From DATAEE01 sp036257535 (GTDB lineage: Bacteria > Acidobacteriota > Vicinamibacteria > Vicinamibacterales > 2-12-FULL-66-21), in contig DATAFJ010000187.1 in assembly GCA_036257535.1 (NCBI GenBank), positions 1 through 42,245 of the forward strand: a stretch of DNA of 42,245 bases. The letters run 5' to 3'. The notes below the pieces were generated by a model. The model did no database searches. It was not told where the DNA came from and saw only the letters and a list, made by a program, of their open reading frames with translations. The position numbers and the translations under genes are program-made. This document shows, piece by piece, positions 24,411 through 32,634 of the stretch (within the stretch, counting starts at the first letter, position 1; the number at the start of each line of letters is the position of its first letter).

Positions 24411-25461
24411 TTCCCGATCTCAGTAGGTTCGCTATGTAATCCCCCGTCTCGCGCGTGCCGAGCGTGCCACCGATCTCCGCCGGGCCGTTTCCAGTCTGGA
24501 CCGCCTGAGAGACTGCGTGCTCGATCGCCGCGGCATCCTCTTCCAGCCCGAGGTATTCGAGCATCAGCGCGGCGGAGAGGATCGCGCCGATCGGATTGGC
24601 GACGTTCTTCCCGGCGTACTTGGGCGCGGAGCCGTGGACCGGCTCGAACATCGACGTCCGCCCGGGATGCAGGTTGCCCGACGCCGCCATGCCGAGCCCG
24701 CCCTGCAGCTGCGCGCCGAGGTCGGTGATGATGTCGCCAAACATGTTGTTGGTGACGATGACCTGGAACTGCGCCGGGTTCTTGACGAGCTGCATCGCGA
24801 GCGCGTCGATGTAGAGGTGCGTGGCCTCGATGCCGGGATTTTCCTTCGCGACTTGCTGGAACACGCGCTGCCAGAGGGCATGACCGTGGGTCAGCGCATT
24901 GCTCTTGTCGGCCATGCACACCTTCGTGAGCCCGTGCGTCTTCGCGTGCTCGAACGCGTGGTGAATGATTCGATGGACACCCTTGTAGGTGTTCACCTCT
25001 TCCTGCACCGCGATCTCGTCCTCTGTGCCGGCTTTGAAACGACCGCCGATGTTCACGTAGAGGCCTTCGGTGTTCTCGCGGAACACCACGAAGTCGACGT
25101 CCGACGGCCCCCGCCCCTTGAGTGGACACAAACGCTCGTCGAGCAGCCGCACCGGCCGGTGATTGACGTAGAGATCCAGCTCGAAGCGCGTGCCGAGCAG
25201 GATGTCCCGCGCGTGACGCATGTCCGGCACACGCGGATCGCCGAGCGCCCCGATGAAGATCGCGTCGAACTGGTCGCGGAGCATCGCATGGCCGCCGGGC
25301 GGCAGGCTGATCCCGGTCTCGAGGAAGTAATCTGCGCCGTACGGCAGCATCTCCAGATCGATCTGCCGGCCGAAGGCGCCGGCGGCCGCGCGCACCACCT
25401 TGACCGCTTCGGCCGTGACGTCTTTCCCAATCCCGTCGCCGGGAATGACCGCTATCCGCAT
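24385..25461 (-). CDS. Isocitrate/isopropylmalate dehydrogenase family protein
   Basis: The 358-residue protein belongs to the beta-decarboxylating dehydrogenases: IAVIPGDGIGKDVTAEAVKV at the start, FRENTEGLYVNIGGRF (substrate Arg/Tyr region), VCMADKSNALTHGHALW, VTNNMFGDIITDLGAQLQGG (metal Asp residues) and PVHGSAPKYAGKNVANPIGA (NAD loop). NAD specificity is likely. Members include LeuB, tartrate dehydrogenase and NAD-isocitrate dehydrogenase; lack of leuC or leuD nearby makes LeuB unlikely. Packing between two thiolase genes (11 nt gap on one side, 26 nt overlap on the other) suggests coordinated carbon metabolism. Confidence 0.85.
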   Translation of the reverse strand: MRIAVIPGDGIGKDVTAEAVKVVRAAAGAFGRQIDLEMLPYGADYFLETGISLPPGGHAMLRDQFDAIFIGALGDPRVPDMRHARDILLGTRFELDLYVNHRPVRLLDERLCPLKGRGPSDVDFVVFRENTEGLYVNIGGRFKAGTEDEIAVQEEVNTYKGVHRIIHHAFEHAKTHGLTKVCMADKSNALTHGHALWQRVFQQVAKENPGIEATHLYIDALAMQLVKNPAQFQVIVTNNMFGDIITDLGAQLQGGLGMAASGNLHPGRTSMFEPVHGSAPKYAGKNVANPIGAILSAALMLEYLGLEEDAAAIEHAVSQAVQTGNGPAEIGGTLGTRETGDYIANLLRSGNDRRNLHR

Positions 25462-25471
25462 GAGAGGGTGA

Positions 25472-26683
25472 TCAGGTTTCGAGGGCGAGCGCCATGCCCA
25501 TGCCGCCGCTCACGCACAAGGTGGCGAGGCCGCGCGTGGCGCGACGCTTCTTCATCTCGTGGACCAGCGTGACGACGATGCGCGCGCCGGTGCAGCCGAT
25601 CGGGTGTCCGAGCGCGATGGCCCCGCCATTGACGTTGAGGCGGTCGCGTGGAATGGGCTCGTCGCGAAGGACGGCGAGGACCTGCGCCGCGAACGCTTCG
25701 TTCATCTCGACGAGATCGAAATCCTCGAGCGAGAGGCCGGTACTCGAGTAGAGCTTGCGCATCGCAGGAACGGGGCCGATCCCCATGATTCGCGGATCCA
25801 CGCCGGCGCTCGCCCAGGCGACGATCCGCGCGAGCGGCGTGGCCTTGACCGACCGCGCCCGATCCGTGCTCATCAGGACGAGTGCAGCGCCGCCGTCCGT
25901 TATCCCGGACGACGAGCCGGCTGTGATGATTCCCGGCCGGCCAGAGCCGCCGCTCGTGGCGCCAAATACCGGCGGCAGATTCCTCAACGCCTCGATCGTC
26001 ATCCCCGCCCGGGGATGTTCGTCGCGGTCGACGGTGGTTTGCCGTCCCTTCGAGTCGGTAACGGTGACGGGCGCGATTTCATCGACAAAGCGTCTGGCGC
26101 CTATGGCCGCCTCCGCCCGGTGCTGGCTCTCGAGCGCGTAGCAGTCGGACTCTTCGCGCGTGATCCCGTACTTGTCCGCCAGCTCTTCCGCCGTCTCTCC
26201 CATCAGCATGTTCGAGAGCGGGCAGAAGAATCCGTCGCGGTGCATCGCATCGACCAGCGAGAAGTTGCCCATCTTGTGGCCCCATCTCGCGTCCTCCGAC
26301 TCGATGAGATACGGCATGCGACTCATCGACTCGATGCCGCCGGCGAGGACGACGTCCGATTCGCCGAGGAGGATTGACTGAGCGCCTGACACAATCGCCT
26401 GCATTCCCGACGCGCAGGCCTTGTTGATCGTCTGAGCGGGCGCATCGGCGGGAACGCCGGCTCGATGTCCGACCTGCCGGCCCGGGTTCGGTCCCGAGCC
26501 CGCCTGGCGGGCGTGTCCGATCAGAACCTCGTCGATGTCTGATGGCGCGATGCCGGCCTCTTCGATCGCTCGACGCGCGGCAACCGCACCGAGCTCCGCC
26601 GGGTGTACGTTCCGGAACGAGCCGCCGTAACGGCCGATAGGCGTACGGGCGGCGCTGACGATGACGACATCGCGCGCGGGCAT
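25472..26683 (-). CDS. Acetyl-CoA C-acyltransferase (second thiolase)
   Basis: The 403-residue thiolase has Cys90 in TINKACASGMQA, the NEAF loop (EMNEAFAAQVLA), GGAIALGHPIGCTGARI and the second Cys in ATLCVSGGMG. It is only moderately similar to the thiolase at 23208, for example in the covering loop, so it is probably a separate specificity and not a recent duplicate. It is the first gene of the four-gene minus-strand cluster. ATG 26681-26683 opens the reading MPARDVVIVSAARTPIGRYG. The 61 nt up to the kinase gene hold no clear promoter. Confidence 0.93.
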   Translation of the reverse strand: MPARDVVIVSAARTPIGRYGGSFRNVHPAELGAVAARRAIEEAGIAPSDIDEVLIGHARQAGSGPNPGRQVGHRAGVPADAPAQTINKACASGMQAIVSGAQSILLGESDVVLAGGIESMSRMPYLIESEDARWGHKMGNFSLVDAMHRDGFFCPLSNMLMGETAEELADKYGITREESDCYALESQHRAEAAIGARRFVDEIAPVTVTDSKGRQTTVDRDEHPRAGMTIEALRNLPPVFGATSGGSGRPGIITAGSSSGITDGGAALVLMSTDRARSVKATPLARIVAWASAGVDPRIMGIGPVPAMRKLYSSTGLSLEDFDLVEMNEAFAAQVLAVLRDEPIPRDRLNVNGGAIALGHPIGCTGARIVVTLVHEMKKRRATRGLATLCVSGGMGMALALET

Positions 26684-26744
26684 GAACTTGAAATGATATC
26701 AGACGCCGCGGACTGCGCTGAGACGACGCGGAATGCGTTTCTTC

Positions 26745-29168
26745 CTAGCGACCGATCTCGTCGAGGACCGCGTCGAGCTCCGATGATGTGAACGGCTTCG
26801 AGAGGAGCGGCAGGCCGGCGCGTTCCGCGGCGTCTGCGATCGGCGCGCCGTCCTCCGAAATCAGCACGAACCGTCCGTGGAGCTGCGGCCGCCGCGCGCT
26901 GGCGCGCGCAAAGAGCGACGTTCCCGGCAGCCGCGGAAGCTGGGCATCGCAGAGAACGACGTCAACCGGCGCGTCGCCGAGCAGCGCCAGCGCGGCATCC
27001 GCATCCCCCGCTTGCGCAACGGCGTACCCGCGCCGCTCGAGCATTCGGACCAGCATCAGCCGGACCGCCTCCTCGTCGTCGATCACCAGCGCACGGGGCC
27101 CGCTGCCGGGAGGCACCGGCGTGACGTTGAGCGCAGTCGCGGGTCGGTCGCGCCGCGTAAACGGCGGCAGCGTCAGGCGGAAGCTCGCGCCCCCATCGGG
27201 GGACGGCGCGAACTCGAGCCGGCCTCCATGCGCGAGCGCGATGCCGAGCGATATCGACAGCCCCAGGCCGCTTCCCTCTCCGACCTGCCGCGTCGTGAAG
27301 AACGGCTCGAATATGCGGCCCCGCAGCTCCGACGGCACGCCCGGGCCGTCATCGGCCACCTGCACCGCGATGCCGTGCGCGTCGCGCCACGTGTACAGGG
27401 TGATCCGGCTGCCACGGCCCGATCCGGAGATGGCGTGCTCGGCGTTGAGCAGCAGGTTGAGCAGCACCTGCTGGATCTCGTCGCGGTTCACGCGCGCGGG
27501 CAGCTGCTCCGGGTGACTGCGAACGTCGAGCTCGATCCCGATCTGCCGCAGGTGATACACGCGGAGGGCCGCGATCTTCTGCACGATTGCGTTGACGTCG
27601 TGGACTTCCCTCTCGCCCGGACCGCGATGGACGAAGCCGAGCAGGTTGCGGACGATCTGGCCGGCGCGAGCCGCCTCGTTGCGCACTGTCTCGAGATCAC
27701 GGCGCGATTGAGCGCTGGTCGAGCTGTCGAGCAGCAGCTCCGTACACCCCATGATCGCCTGCAGCGGGTTGTTGATCTCATGCGCGACGCCGGATACGAC
27801 TTCGGCCACGGCGGCGAGCCGCTCGGAGGAGATGATCTGGTCGCGCAGGCGGAGCTCGTCGGTGGCGTCGCGCTCGACGGCGACGAAGTGGGTCGGAACG
27901 CCCGCCTCGTTGCGAAGCGCGCCGATCGTGCACGATGCGGGAAACGCCGAGCCGTCCTTGCGCCGGCGCTTGAGCGTCCCCCGCCAGGTTTCATTCGCCT
28001 GCAGGGCGCGATCCGCCGCCCGGCCCGCCTCATGGCTGTCGTCGGCGGTGAGCATCGGACAGGTCAGCCGCGCGAGCTCCTCGCGCGTGTACCCGAGCGC
28101 AGCGACGGCGGCGTCATTGGCTTCCTGCACGCGCCACGTCCGATCGAAGACGAGGACCTGGTCCCCCGTCTGCTGGGCCACCGACGCCAGCAGCCGCAGA
28201 CGGTCGTCCGCCCGGCGCAGTTCTGCCCCCTGGACGATCGTCCGCGCCGTAAGCAGCGCGAGCCCGGCGATCGTCGTCACCGTCGTAAGCAGCACGCGGA
28301 AGTTGTCGGTCGGGGATCCGAGGGGGAAAAGATAGTAGCCCCCATAGCCAACGACGGGGACCATCGCGAGGCCGATCGTCAGCAGCCAGAGATCCGACGG
28401 CCGTGATGCGGGCGCTGCTTTCTCCGCCTCCGACGCCGGCGCTTCCGCAATCGCCCACAGCGTGAAGAAGAACGGCGCGATCCAGGCAAGGTCGTAGAAC
28501 GAGCCGGGCTCGTAGGTGCCGCGGACGATCGCGAGACTCAACACGCCCCGGATCAGAAATCCGACGCTGTAGCCGGCGGCGAGACGCCAGTACGTGCGCC
28601 GCCAGGCGGGGCTCGTCGTCCGCAGTCCGACCAGAAGCATCGCTGCGAGCAACGCGAACCGCTGCACCTGAATGACGATGAGCAGCGACATCTGTGCCGA
28701 ACCGGCGTGGCTCGGCTCGAGACTCGGCAAATTGATGAAGTACGCGTACGCGAACGCCGTGATGATCGCGAAACCCGCGATATCGACCGCCGTCGTCGCG
28801 AGCGCGCCGTGCCGCGGACCGCGTTGCGGCCGCGCGAGAAGGGCGAGCAGCGGCGCAACGCCCCCGCTGAGGCTGAAGGCCGTGTGCCACGAGAGCCACT
28901 CGAGCGGCGGTCCCTCGGTGACCCGCTCGAGCGCCCACCCGACGTGGCCGATGACCCAGAGCGAGAACCCGGCCGCGATCGTCGCCCAGAACAGCCACTG
29001 GCAACCGGCCCAGTCGCGGCTGCGGCGGACGATCGACACGATCGCGAGCACAGCGGGGATCAGGACGCCGATCCCGTACAGCCAGATCGCGGCCGGCGTG
29101 CCGGACAGCAGCAGGCCGGCTATCGCGTAAACGACCGCGTACCCGAGACCGATGGACAGCCAGAACAC
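26745..29168 (-). CDS. Membrane hybrid sensor histidine kinase (PAS-HisKA-HATPase-REC)
   Basis: The 807-residue protein has about ten hydrophobic helices (residues 1-310), a PAS domain (about 325-440), HisKA with His463 in VSGVAHEINNPLQAI, HATPase (N-box NLLLNAEHAI near 571, G1 DDGPGVP, EPFFTTRQVGEGSGLGLSIS) and a C-terminal receiver (about 690-807) with phospho-acceptor Asp741 in LCDAQLP, acidic pocket IDDEE and Lys791. GTG 29166-29168 is chosen: AAAGGA precedes it, and the upstream extension (43 codons) reads across a repeat. The REC could feed phosphate back or on to an absent partner. No response regulator is adjacent, so targets are unknown. Confidence 0.9.
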   Translation of the reverse strand: MFWLSIGLGYAVVYAIAGLLLSGTPAAIWLYGIGVLIPAVLAIVSIVRRSRDWAGCQWLFWATIAAGFSLWVIGHVGWALERVTEGPPLEWLSWHTAFSLSGGVAPLLALLARPQRGPRHGALATTAVDIAGFAIITAFAYAYFINLPSLEPSHAGSAQMSLLIVIQVQRFALLAAMLLVGLRTTSPAWRRTYWRLAAGYSVGFLIRGVLSLAIVRGTYEPGSFYDLAWIAPFFFTLWAIAEAPASEAEKAAPASRPSDLWLLTIGLAMVPVVGYGGYYLFPLGSPTDNFRVLLTTVTTIAGLALLTARTIVQGAELRRADDRLRLLASVAQQTGDQVLVFDRTWRVQEANDAAVAALGYTREELARLTCPMLTADDSHEAGRAADRALQANETWRGTLKRRRKDGSAFPASCTIGALRNEAGVPTHFVAVERDATDELRLRDQIISSERLAAVAEVVSGVAHEINNPLQAIMGCTELLLDSSTSAQSRRDLETVRNEAARAGQIVRNLLGFVHRGPGEREVHDVNAIVQKIAALRVYHLRQIGIELDVRSHPEQLPARVNRDEIQQVLLNLLLNAEHAISGSGRGSRITLYTWRDAHGIAVQVADDGPGVPSELRGRIFEPFFTTRQVGEGSGLGLSISLGIALAHGGRLEFAPSPDGGASFRLTLPPFTRRDRPATALNVTPVPPGSGPRALVIDDEEAVRLMLVRMLERRGYAVAQAGDADAALALLGDAPVDVVLCDAQLPRLPGTSLFARASARRPQLHGRFVLISEDGAPIADAAERAGLPLLSKPFTSSELDAVLDEIGR

Positions 29169-29183
29169 TCGCGTTCCTTTGCG

Positions 29184-29206
29184 GCAGGCCTGAGGGCCTG
29201 CGCTAC
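29184..29206 (-). repeat. REP-like hairpin, copy 2 (GTAGC + 7-bp stem)
   Basis: On the minus strand: GTAGC then GCAGGCC-CTCA-GGCCTGC, a perfect 7-bp stem. The TAG inside GTAG (29205-29203) is the stop codon of the aldehyde dehydrogenase gene. The stem differs from copy 1 by paired changes. It lies between the dehydrogenase and kinase genes. Confidence 0.75.
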
Positions 29207-30711
29207 ACGTCCTCAACGTCAATTTGCGCGCGCTGGAGCTTGCCGCTGAAGTCGATGTAGACCGACTTCCATTCCGAGAACAGATCGAGCGCCGCAATTC
29301 CGGATTCGCGGTGTCCGTTGCCCGTGTTCTTCGTGCCGCCGAACGGCAGGTGCACCTCGGCGCCGATGGTCGGCGCGTTCACGTAAAAGATACCCGTATA
29401 GAGATCCCGCATCGCCGTGAAGGCACGATTGACATCCTGCGTGTAAATCGACGCCGACAGACCGTATTCGACGTCGTTGCCGATCTCGATCGCCTGTTCC
29501 AGCGACCGGCACGGGATGACGGAGACGACCGGTCCGAAGATCTCTTCCCGCGCGATGCGCATCTTCGGATTGACGTCGCCGAACACGGTCGGCTCGTGAA
29601 AGAACCCCTTCGCGTAGCCGCCGGAATCGAGGACGCGGCCGCCGGACACGAGCGTCGCACCTTCGTCCTTGCCAATCGTCACGTACCTGGCCACCGTCTC
29701 CAGCTGCGAATCGCTGACGCTCGGCCCCATATCGGTGTCTTCGCTGAGGCCGTCGCCGACGACGAGCCCCTTCGCGCGCGCCGCGAAGGCATCGAGAAAC
29801 TCCCGATAGACGTTCTCATGGACGACGACGCGGCTCGCGGCGGTGCAGCGCTGGCCGGTTGTCCCGAATCCGCCCCAGAGGCATCCATCCACGGCGAGCT
29901 CGAGGTTGGCGTCGTCCATGATCATGATCACGTTCTTGCCGCCCATCTCGAGGTGGACTTTCTTGAACCCCGGGGCACACTTCTCGTTCACGGTCCGGCC
30001 GACGTCGGTCGATCCGGTGAACGAGACGACCCGCACGTCAGAGCTCTCGAGGATCGGATTGCCGACCGCCGAGCCGCCACCGGTGACGATGTTGACGACG
30101 CCCTTCGGCAGGCCGGCCTCTTCGAGAACCTTGACGAAGTTGACGGCCGACAGCGGCGTCAGCGACGCCGGCTTGAAGACGACGGTGTTGCCGCAGATGA
30201 TCGCCGGGATGATCTTCCAGGACGGGATCGCCATCGGGAAATTCCACGGCGTGATGACGCCGCAGACGCCGATCGGCTGACGAATGGACATCGCGAACTT
30301 GCTCTGCAGCTCCGACGGCGTCGTCTGGCCGTACATCCGGCGGCCTTCTCCCGCGTAGAAGAAGGACATGTCGATCGCTTCCTGGACGTCGCCGCGCGTC
30401 TCCTTGAGAATCTTGCCCATCTCGCGCGTCATCTCGCGCGCGAAGTCCTCCTTGCGCGCGACCAGAATCTGCGCAGCGCGAAACACGATCTCGGCTCTGC
30501 GCGGCGCGGGAACGAGACGCCAGCGCGCATACGCCCGCCGCGCCGCGTCGATCGCGCGCTCGACATCCTGACGGCTGGACTGCTGAAACACGCCGACGAT
30601 GTCGTCGGCGTTCGCCGGGTTGCGGTTCTCGAACACGTCGCCCGACGCGCTGGGCGACCAGTCGCCGTCCACGTAGTTGTAGTAGGTAGCCGCCTTCAGG
30701 GTAGTGGGCAT
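29203..30711 (-). CDS. NAD(P)-dependent aldehyde dehydrogenase
   Basis: The 502-residue enzyme oxidises an aldehyde to the acid. It shows the oxyanion Asn157 in TPWNFPMAIP, cofactor Lys180 in VVFKPAS, the FTGSTDVGR loop, general base Glu255 in LEMGGKN and nucleophile Cys289 in GTTGQRCTAASR, followed by EEIFGPVVSV and LPFGGTKNTGNGHRESG. The substrate is not clear; succinate-semialdehyde, 1-pyrroline-5-carboxylate-like or aromatic aldehydes are possible. It is divergent from the PilZ gene across a 94-nt gap. Its stop codon is formed by a hairpin repeat. Confidence 0.92.
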   Translation of the reverse strand: MPTTLKAATYYNYVDGDWSPSASGDVFENRNPANADDIVGVFQQSSRQDVERAIDAARRAYARWRLVPAPRRAEIVFRAAQILVARKEDFAREMTREMGKILKETRGDVQEAIDMSFFYAGEGRRMYGQTTPSELQSKFAMSIRQPIGVCGVITPWNFPMAIPSWKIIPAIICGNTVVFKPASLTPLSAVNFVKVLEEAGLPKGVVNIVTGGGSAVGNPILESSDVRVVSFTGSTDVGRTVNEKCAPGFKKVHLEMGGKNVIMIMDDANLELAVDGCLWGGFGTTGQRCTAASRVVVHENVYREFLDAFAARAKGLVVGDGLSEDTDMGPSVSDSQLETVARYVTIGKDEGATLVSGGRVLDSGGYAKGFFHEPTVFGDVNPKMRIAREEIFGPVVSVIPCRSLEQAIEIGNDVEYGLSASIYTQDVNRAFTAMRDLYTGIFYVNAPTIGAEVHLPFGGTKNTGNGHRESGIAALDLFSEWKSVYIDFSGKLQRAQIDVEDV

Positions 30712-30805
30712 GTCGTCCTTAGTCCTTGGATACGCGTAAGTTCCCTAGGGTGCCGTACTTCGGCGGAGCACGCAAACGTGCTAAAATCGGGCTCAATCTC
30801 CTGCA

Positions 30806-31150
30806 ATGGACGATTCAGAAAACCGCGACCGGGAGCGCGTCCCGATCCTCGGCCACCTGCGCGGCGAAGTCATGGTGTTTCAACCCATGACGATACTGGA
30901 CATCAGCAACGGTGGTGCCCAGATCGAGACCGCCTTCCCGCTGCTGCTCGATTCTCTACACGAATTCCGCCTCACGCTCGGCGACCTGTCGGTCGTCGTG
31001 AAAGGCCGGATCGCCCATTGCCACGTAGGAGACCTCGAAGAAGAGCGCGTGGGCTACAGAACCGGCATTGAGTTCGTGGACCCGCCGGAGCACGCACAGC
31101 AGGCGATCCGAGAGTTCGTCGAGTCGCTCAAGGCGCAGCGGCGCCGCTAG
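30806..31150 (+). CDS. PilZ-domain protein (likely c-di-GMP receptor)
   Basis: The 114-residue single-domain protein has the two PilZ c-di-GMP signatures in shortened form: RERVPI near residue 10 (the RxxxR-type arm, here Arg-Glu-Arg) and DISNGGAQIE (the D/NxSxxG motif). The rest follows the beta-barrel pattern (FRLTLGDLSVVVKGRIAHC, RVGYRTGIEFVDPP). It probably binds cyclic di-GMP and acts through protein contacts. A -10-like TAAAAT (30782-30787) lies 18 nt before ATG, giving a leader of about 12 nt without a ribosome site. Convergent with the M28 peptidase. Confidence 0.83.
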   Translation: MDDSENRDRERVPILGHLRGEVMVFQPMTILDISNGGAQIETAFPLLLDSLHEFRLTLGDLSVVVKGRIAHCHVGDLEEERVGYRTGIEFVDPPEHAQQAIREFVESLKAQRRR

Positions 31151-31166
31151 TTCCCCGTCCCGGAAT

Positions 31167-32543
31167 TCATTTCACGATCACCGTCTGCTCCGCGCGCGGC
31201 GGGTTGACGTACGCGGCGACCACGCTCTCGTGGCCCGACGGCCCGATCGCGGCCACTCCGAAAACATAGTCGTCAATCGAGACGTCCTTCATCACGAACT
31301 CGGTCACGTTGCCGACGTCAATCTCGTGCTGCCAGTCGGGCGCCCACGCATCGCGCCAGAAGACATGATAGCCCGCAGCGCCTGGAGTCGGCTGCCAGCG
31401 CAGGCGGGCGTCGTAACCGGACGGACGCCGGTCGAGCGTCGGCCGCCCGCGGTCGTCGGCCACGATCGGCGCCGGTGGCGCAAACGCCATGACGGCGACG
31501 GACGCGGCGTTCACGCGCGCGTTGCGAGCGAGATACTCCGGCGATACGCCGTCGGCCGTGTCCGCAACTGTGTGCTGCCTGGAGTAGTTCTCGTTCGACT
31601 CGGTGAACCGGACGCCCGCGTAGCCGTGCTGGTTGAACGCAGTGTGATCGCCGCCGCGCCCGAACCGATCGTGCCGCGCGACGAGCCGCACGCGATGCGA
31701 CGGCACGTAGCGCGCCGCCTGCCGCTGGATGAACCGCGCGAGCTGGCGCGATCGTGAATCCTCTGGCCCCTCCGAAAAGACCCGCACGCTCTCGGCATCG
31801 ACGATACCGTTGCCGCCCGCAGGGTTGCCGACGATGTCGTTGTTAAAGACCGCGTCGATCGCGAGCTTCGAGGCCGCCGCCTGCTGGGCGTGCGCCTTCG
31901 CGCCGACGAGTCCTTCCTCTTCGCCGGCAAACGCGATGAAGACGAGCGTCGCGTCGAACCTGATGCCGCTCTGCCCGAACACGCGCGCCAGTTCCATCGT
32001 CAGCGCCGTGCCGCTGCCATCGTCATTGGCACCCGGGGCGAAGTTGTCGGCGTCGGCCCAGTCGAACGGACTCTGGCCGGACGACTGTCCCGCCTCGCCG
32101 TCCGATCCCGAGGTCTGCGTGGGCTTCGGGCGGCGCGCGAGCGAATCGTAGTGACCGCTCACGTAGATCCGGCGCGCCGACTTGCCGGGCAGGATTGCCA
32201 TCACGTTCCGCAGCTCGACGTCGCGCGTGATCCGCTCACCTTGCTTGGGAAGTATGTACGTGTCGAAGCTCACTTCGAGCGCGGGGCTCGAGCGCGTCAT
32301 CTCGTCGAAAATCCACTGGCGCGCCGCGCCAATACCGCGCGTGTCCGAGGTAGCTGCCGACAGCGTATGCCGCGTCTCAAAGCTCTGCAGCTTCTTGACG
32401 ATCCCGGCGAGCCGCTCCGCGGAAATGCTCTCGAGCAGCTTCTGGATGCGTGAATCGAGGCCAGAGGCAGGCTGGACTACGGCCGATTGCAGCACTGCGA
32501 TCGCCAGGGCGGCGACGCAGATCATGCACGCCATCCGCTTCAT
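31167..32543 (-). CDS. Secreted M28-family zinc aminopeptidase
   Basis: The 458-residue protein has a signal peptide (MKRMACMICVAALAIAVLQS, cleavage near VQPASG) and an M28 di-zinc peptidase domain. Ligands and base are visible: His131 in VSGHYDS, Asp174 in GANDDGSG, Glu208/209 in FAGEEEG, Asp236 in FNNDIVG and His324 in RQHTVADTAD. A beta domain (about 375-455; LRWQPTPGAAGYHVFW and YVFGVAAIGPSGHES) looks like fibronectin type III. ATG 32541-32543 is used; the open frame goes 22 codons further, but those encode KTQSSKLKAQSS from a 7-nt repeat array and precede the signal peptide. TAAAAT ends 7 nt before the ATG. Confidence 0.9.
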   Translation of the reverse strand: MKRMACMICVAALAIAVLQSAVVQPASGLDSRIQKLLESISAERLAGIVKKLQSFETRHTLSAATSDTRGIGAARQWIFDEMTRSSPALEVSFDTYILPKQGERITRDVELRNVMAILPGKSARRIYVSGHYDSLARRPKPTQTSGSDGEAGQSSGQSPFDWADADNFAPGANDDGSGTALTMELARVFGQSGIRFDATLVFIAFAGEEEGLVGAKAHAQQAAASKLAIDAVFNNDIVGNPAGGNGIVDAESVRVFSEGPEDSRSRQLARFIQRQAARYVPSHRVRLVARHDRFGRGGDHTAFNQHGYAGVRFTESNENYSRQHTVADTADGVSPEYLARNARVNAASVAVMAFAPPAPIVADDRGRPTLDRRPSGYDARLRWQPTPGAAGYHVFWRDAWAPDWQHEIDVGNVTEFVMKDVSIDDYVFGVAAIGPSGHESVVAAYVNPPRAEQTVIVK

Positions 32544-32559
32544 GGGGCGGATTTTATCT

Positions 32560-32628
32560 GAGCTTTGAGCTTTGAGCTTTGAGCTTTGAGTTTTGAGCTC
32601 AGTGCTCATAACTCATAGCTCATAGCTG
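32560..32628 (-). repeat. Tandem 7-nt repeats GAGCTTT and CTCATAG
   Basis: Four near-perfect GAGCTTT units plus a GAGTTTT variant (32560-32599) are followed by ACTCATA/GCTCATA units (32606-32626). The array fills the spacer between the RtcB stop (32635-32637) and the M28 peptidase start. Read in frame on the minus strand it gives a fake N-terminal extension of the peptidase. Confidence 0.8.
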
Positions 32629-32634
32629 GAAGCG

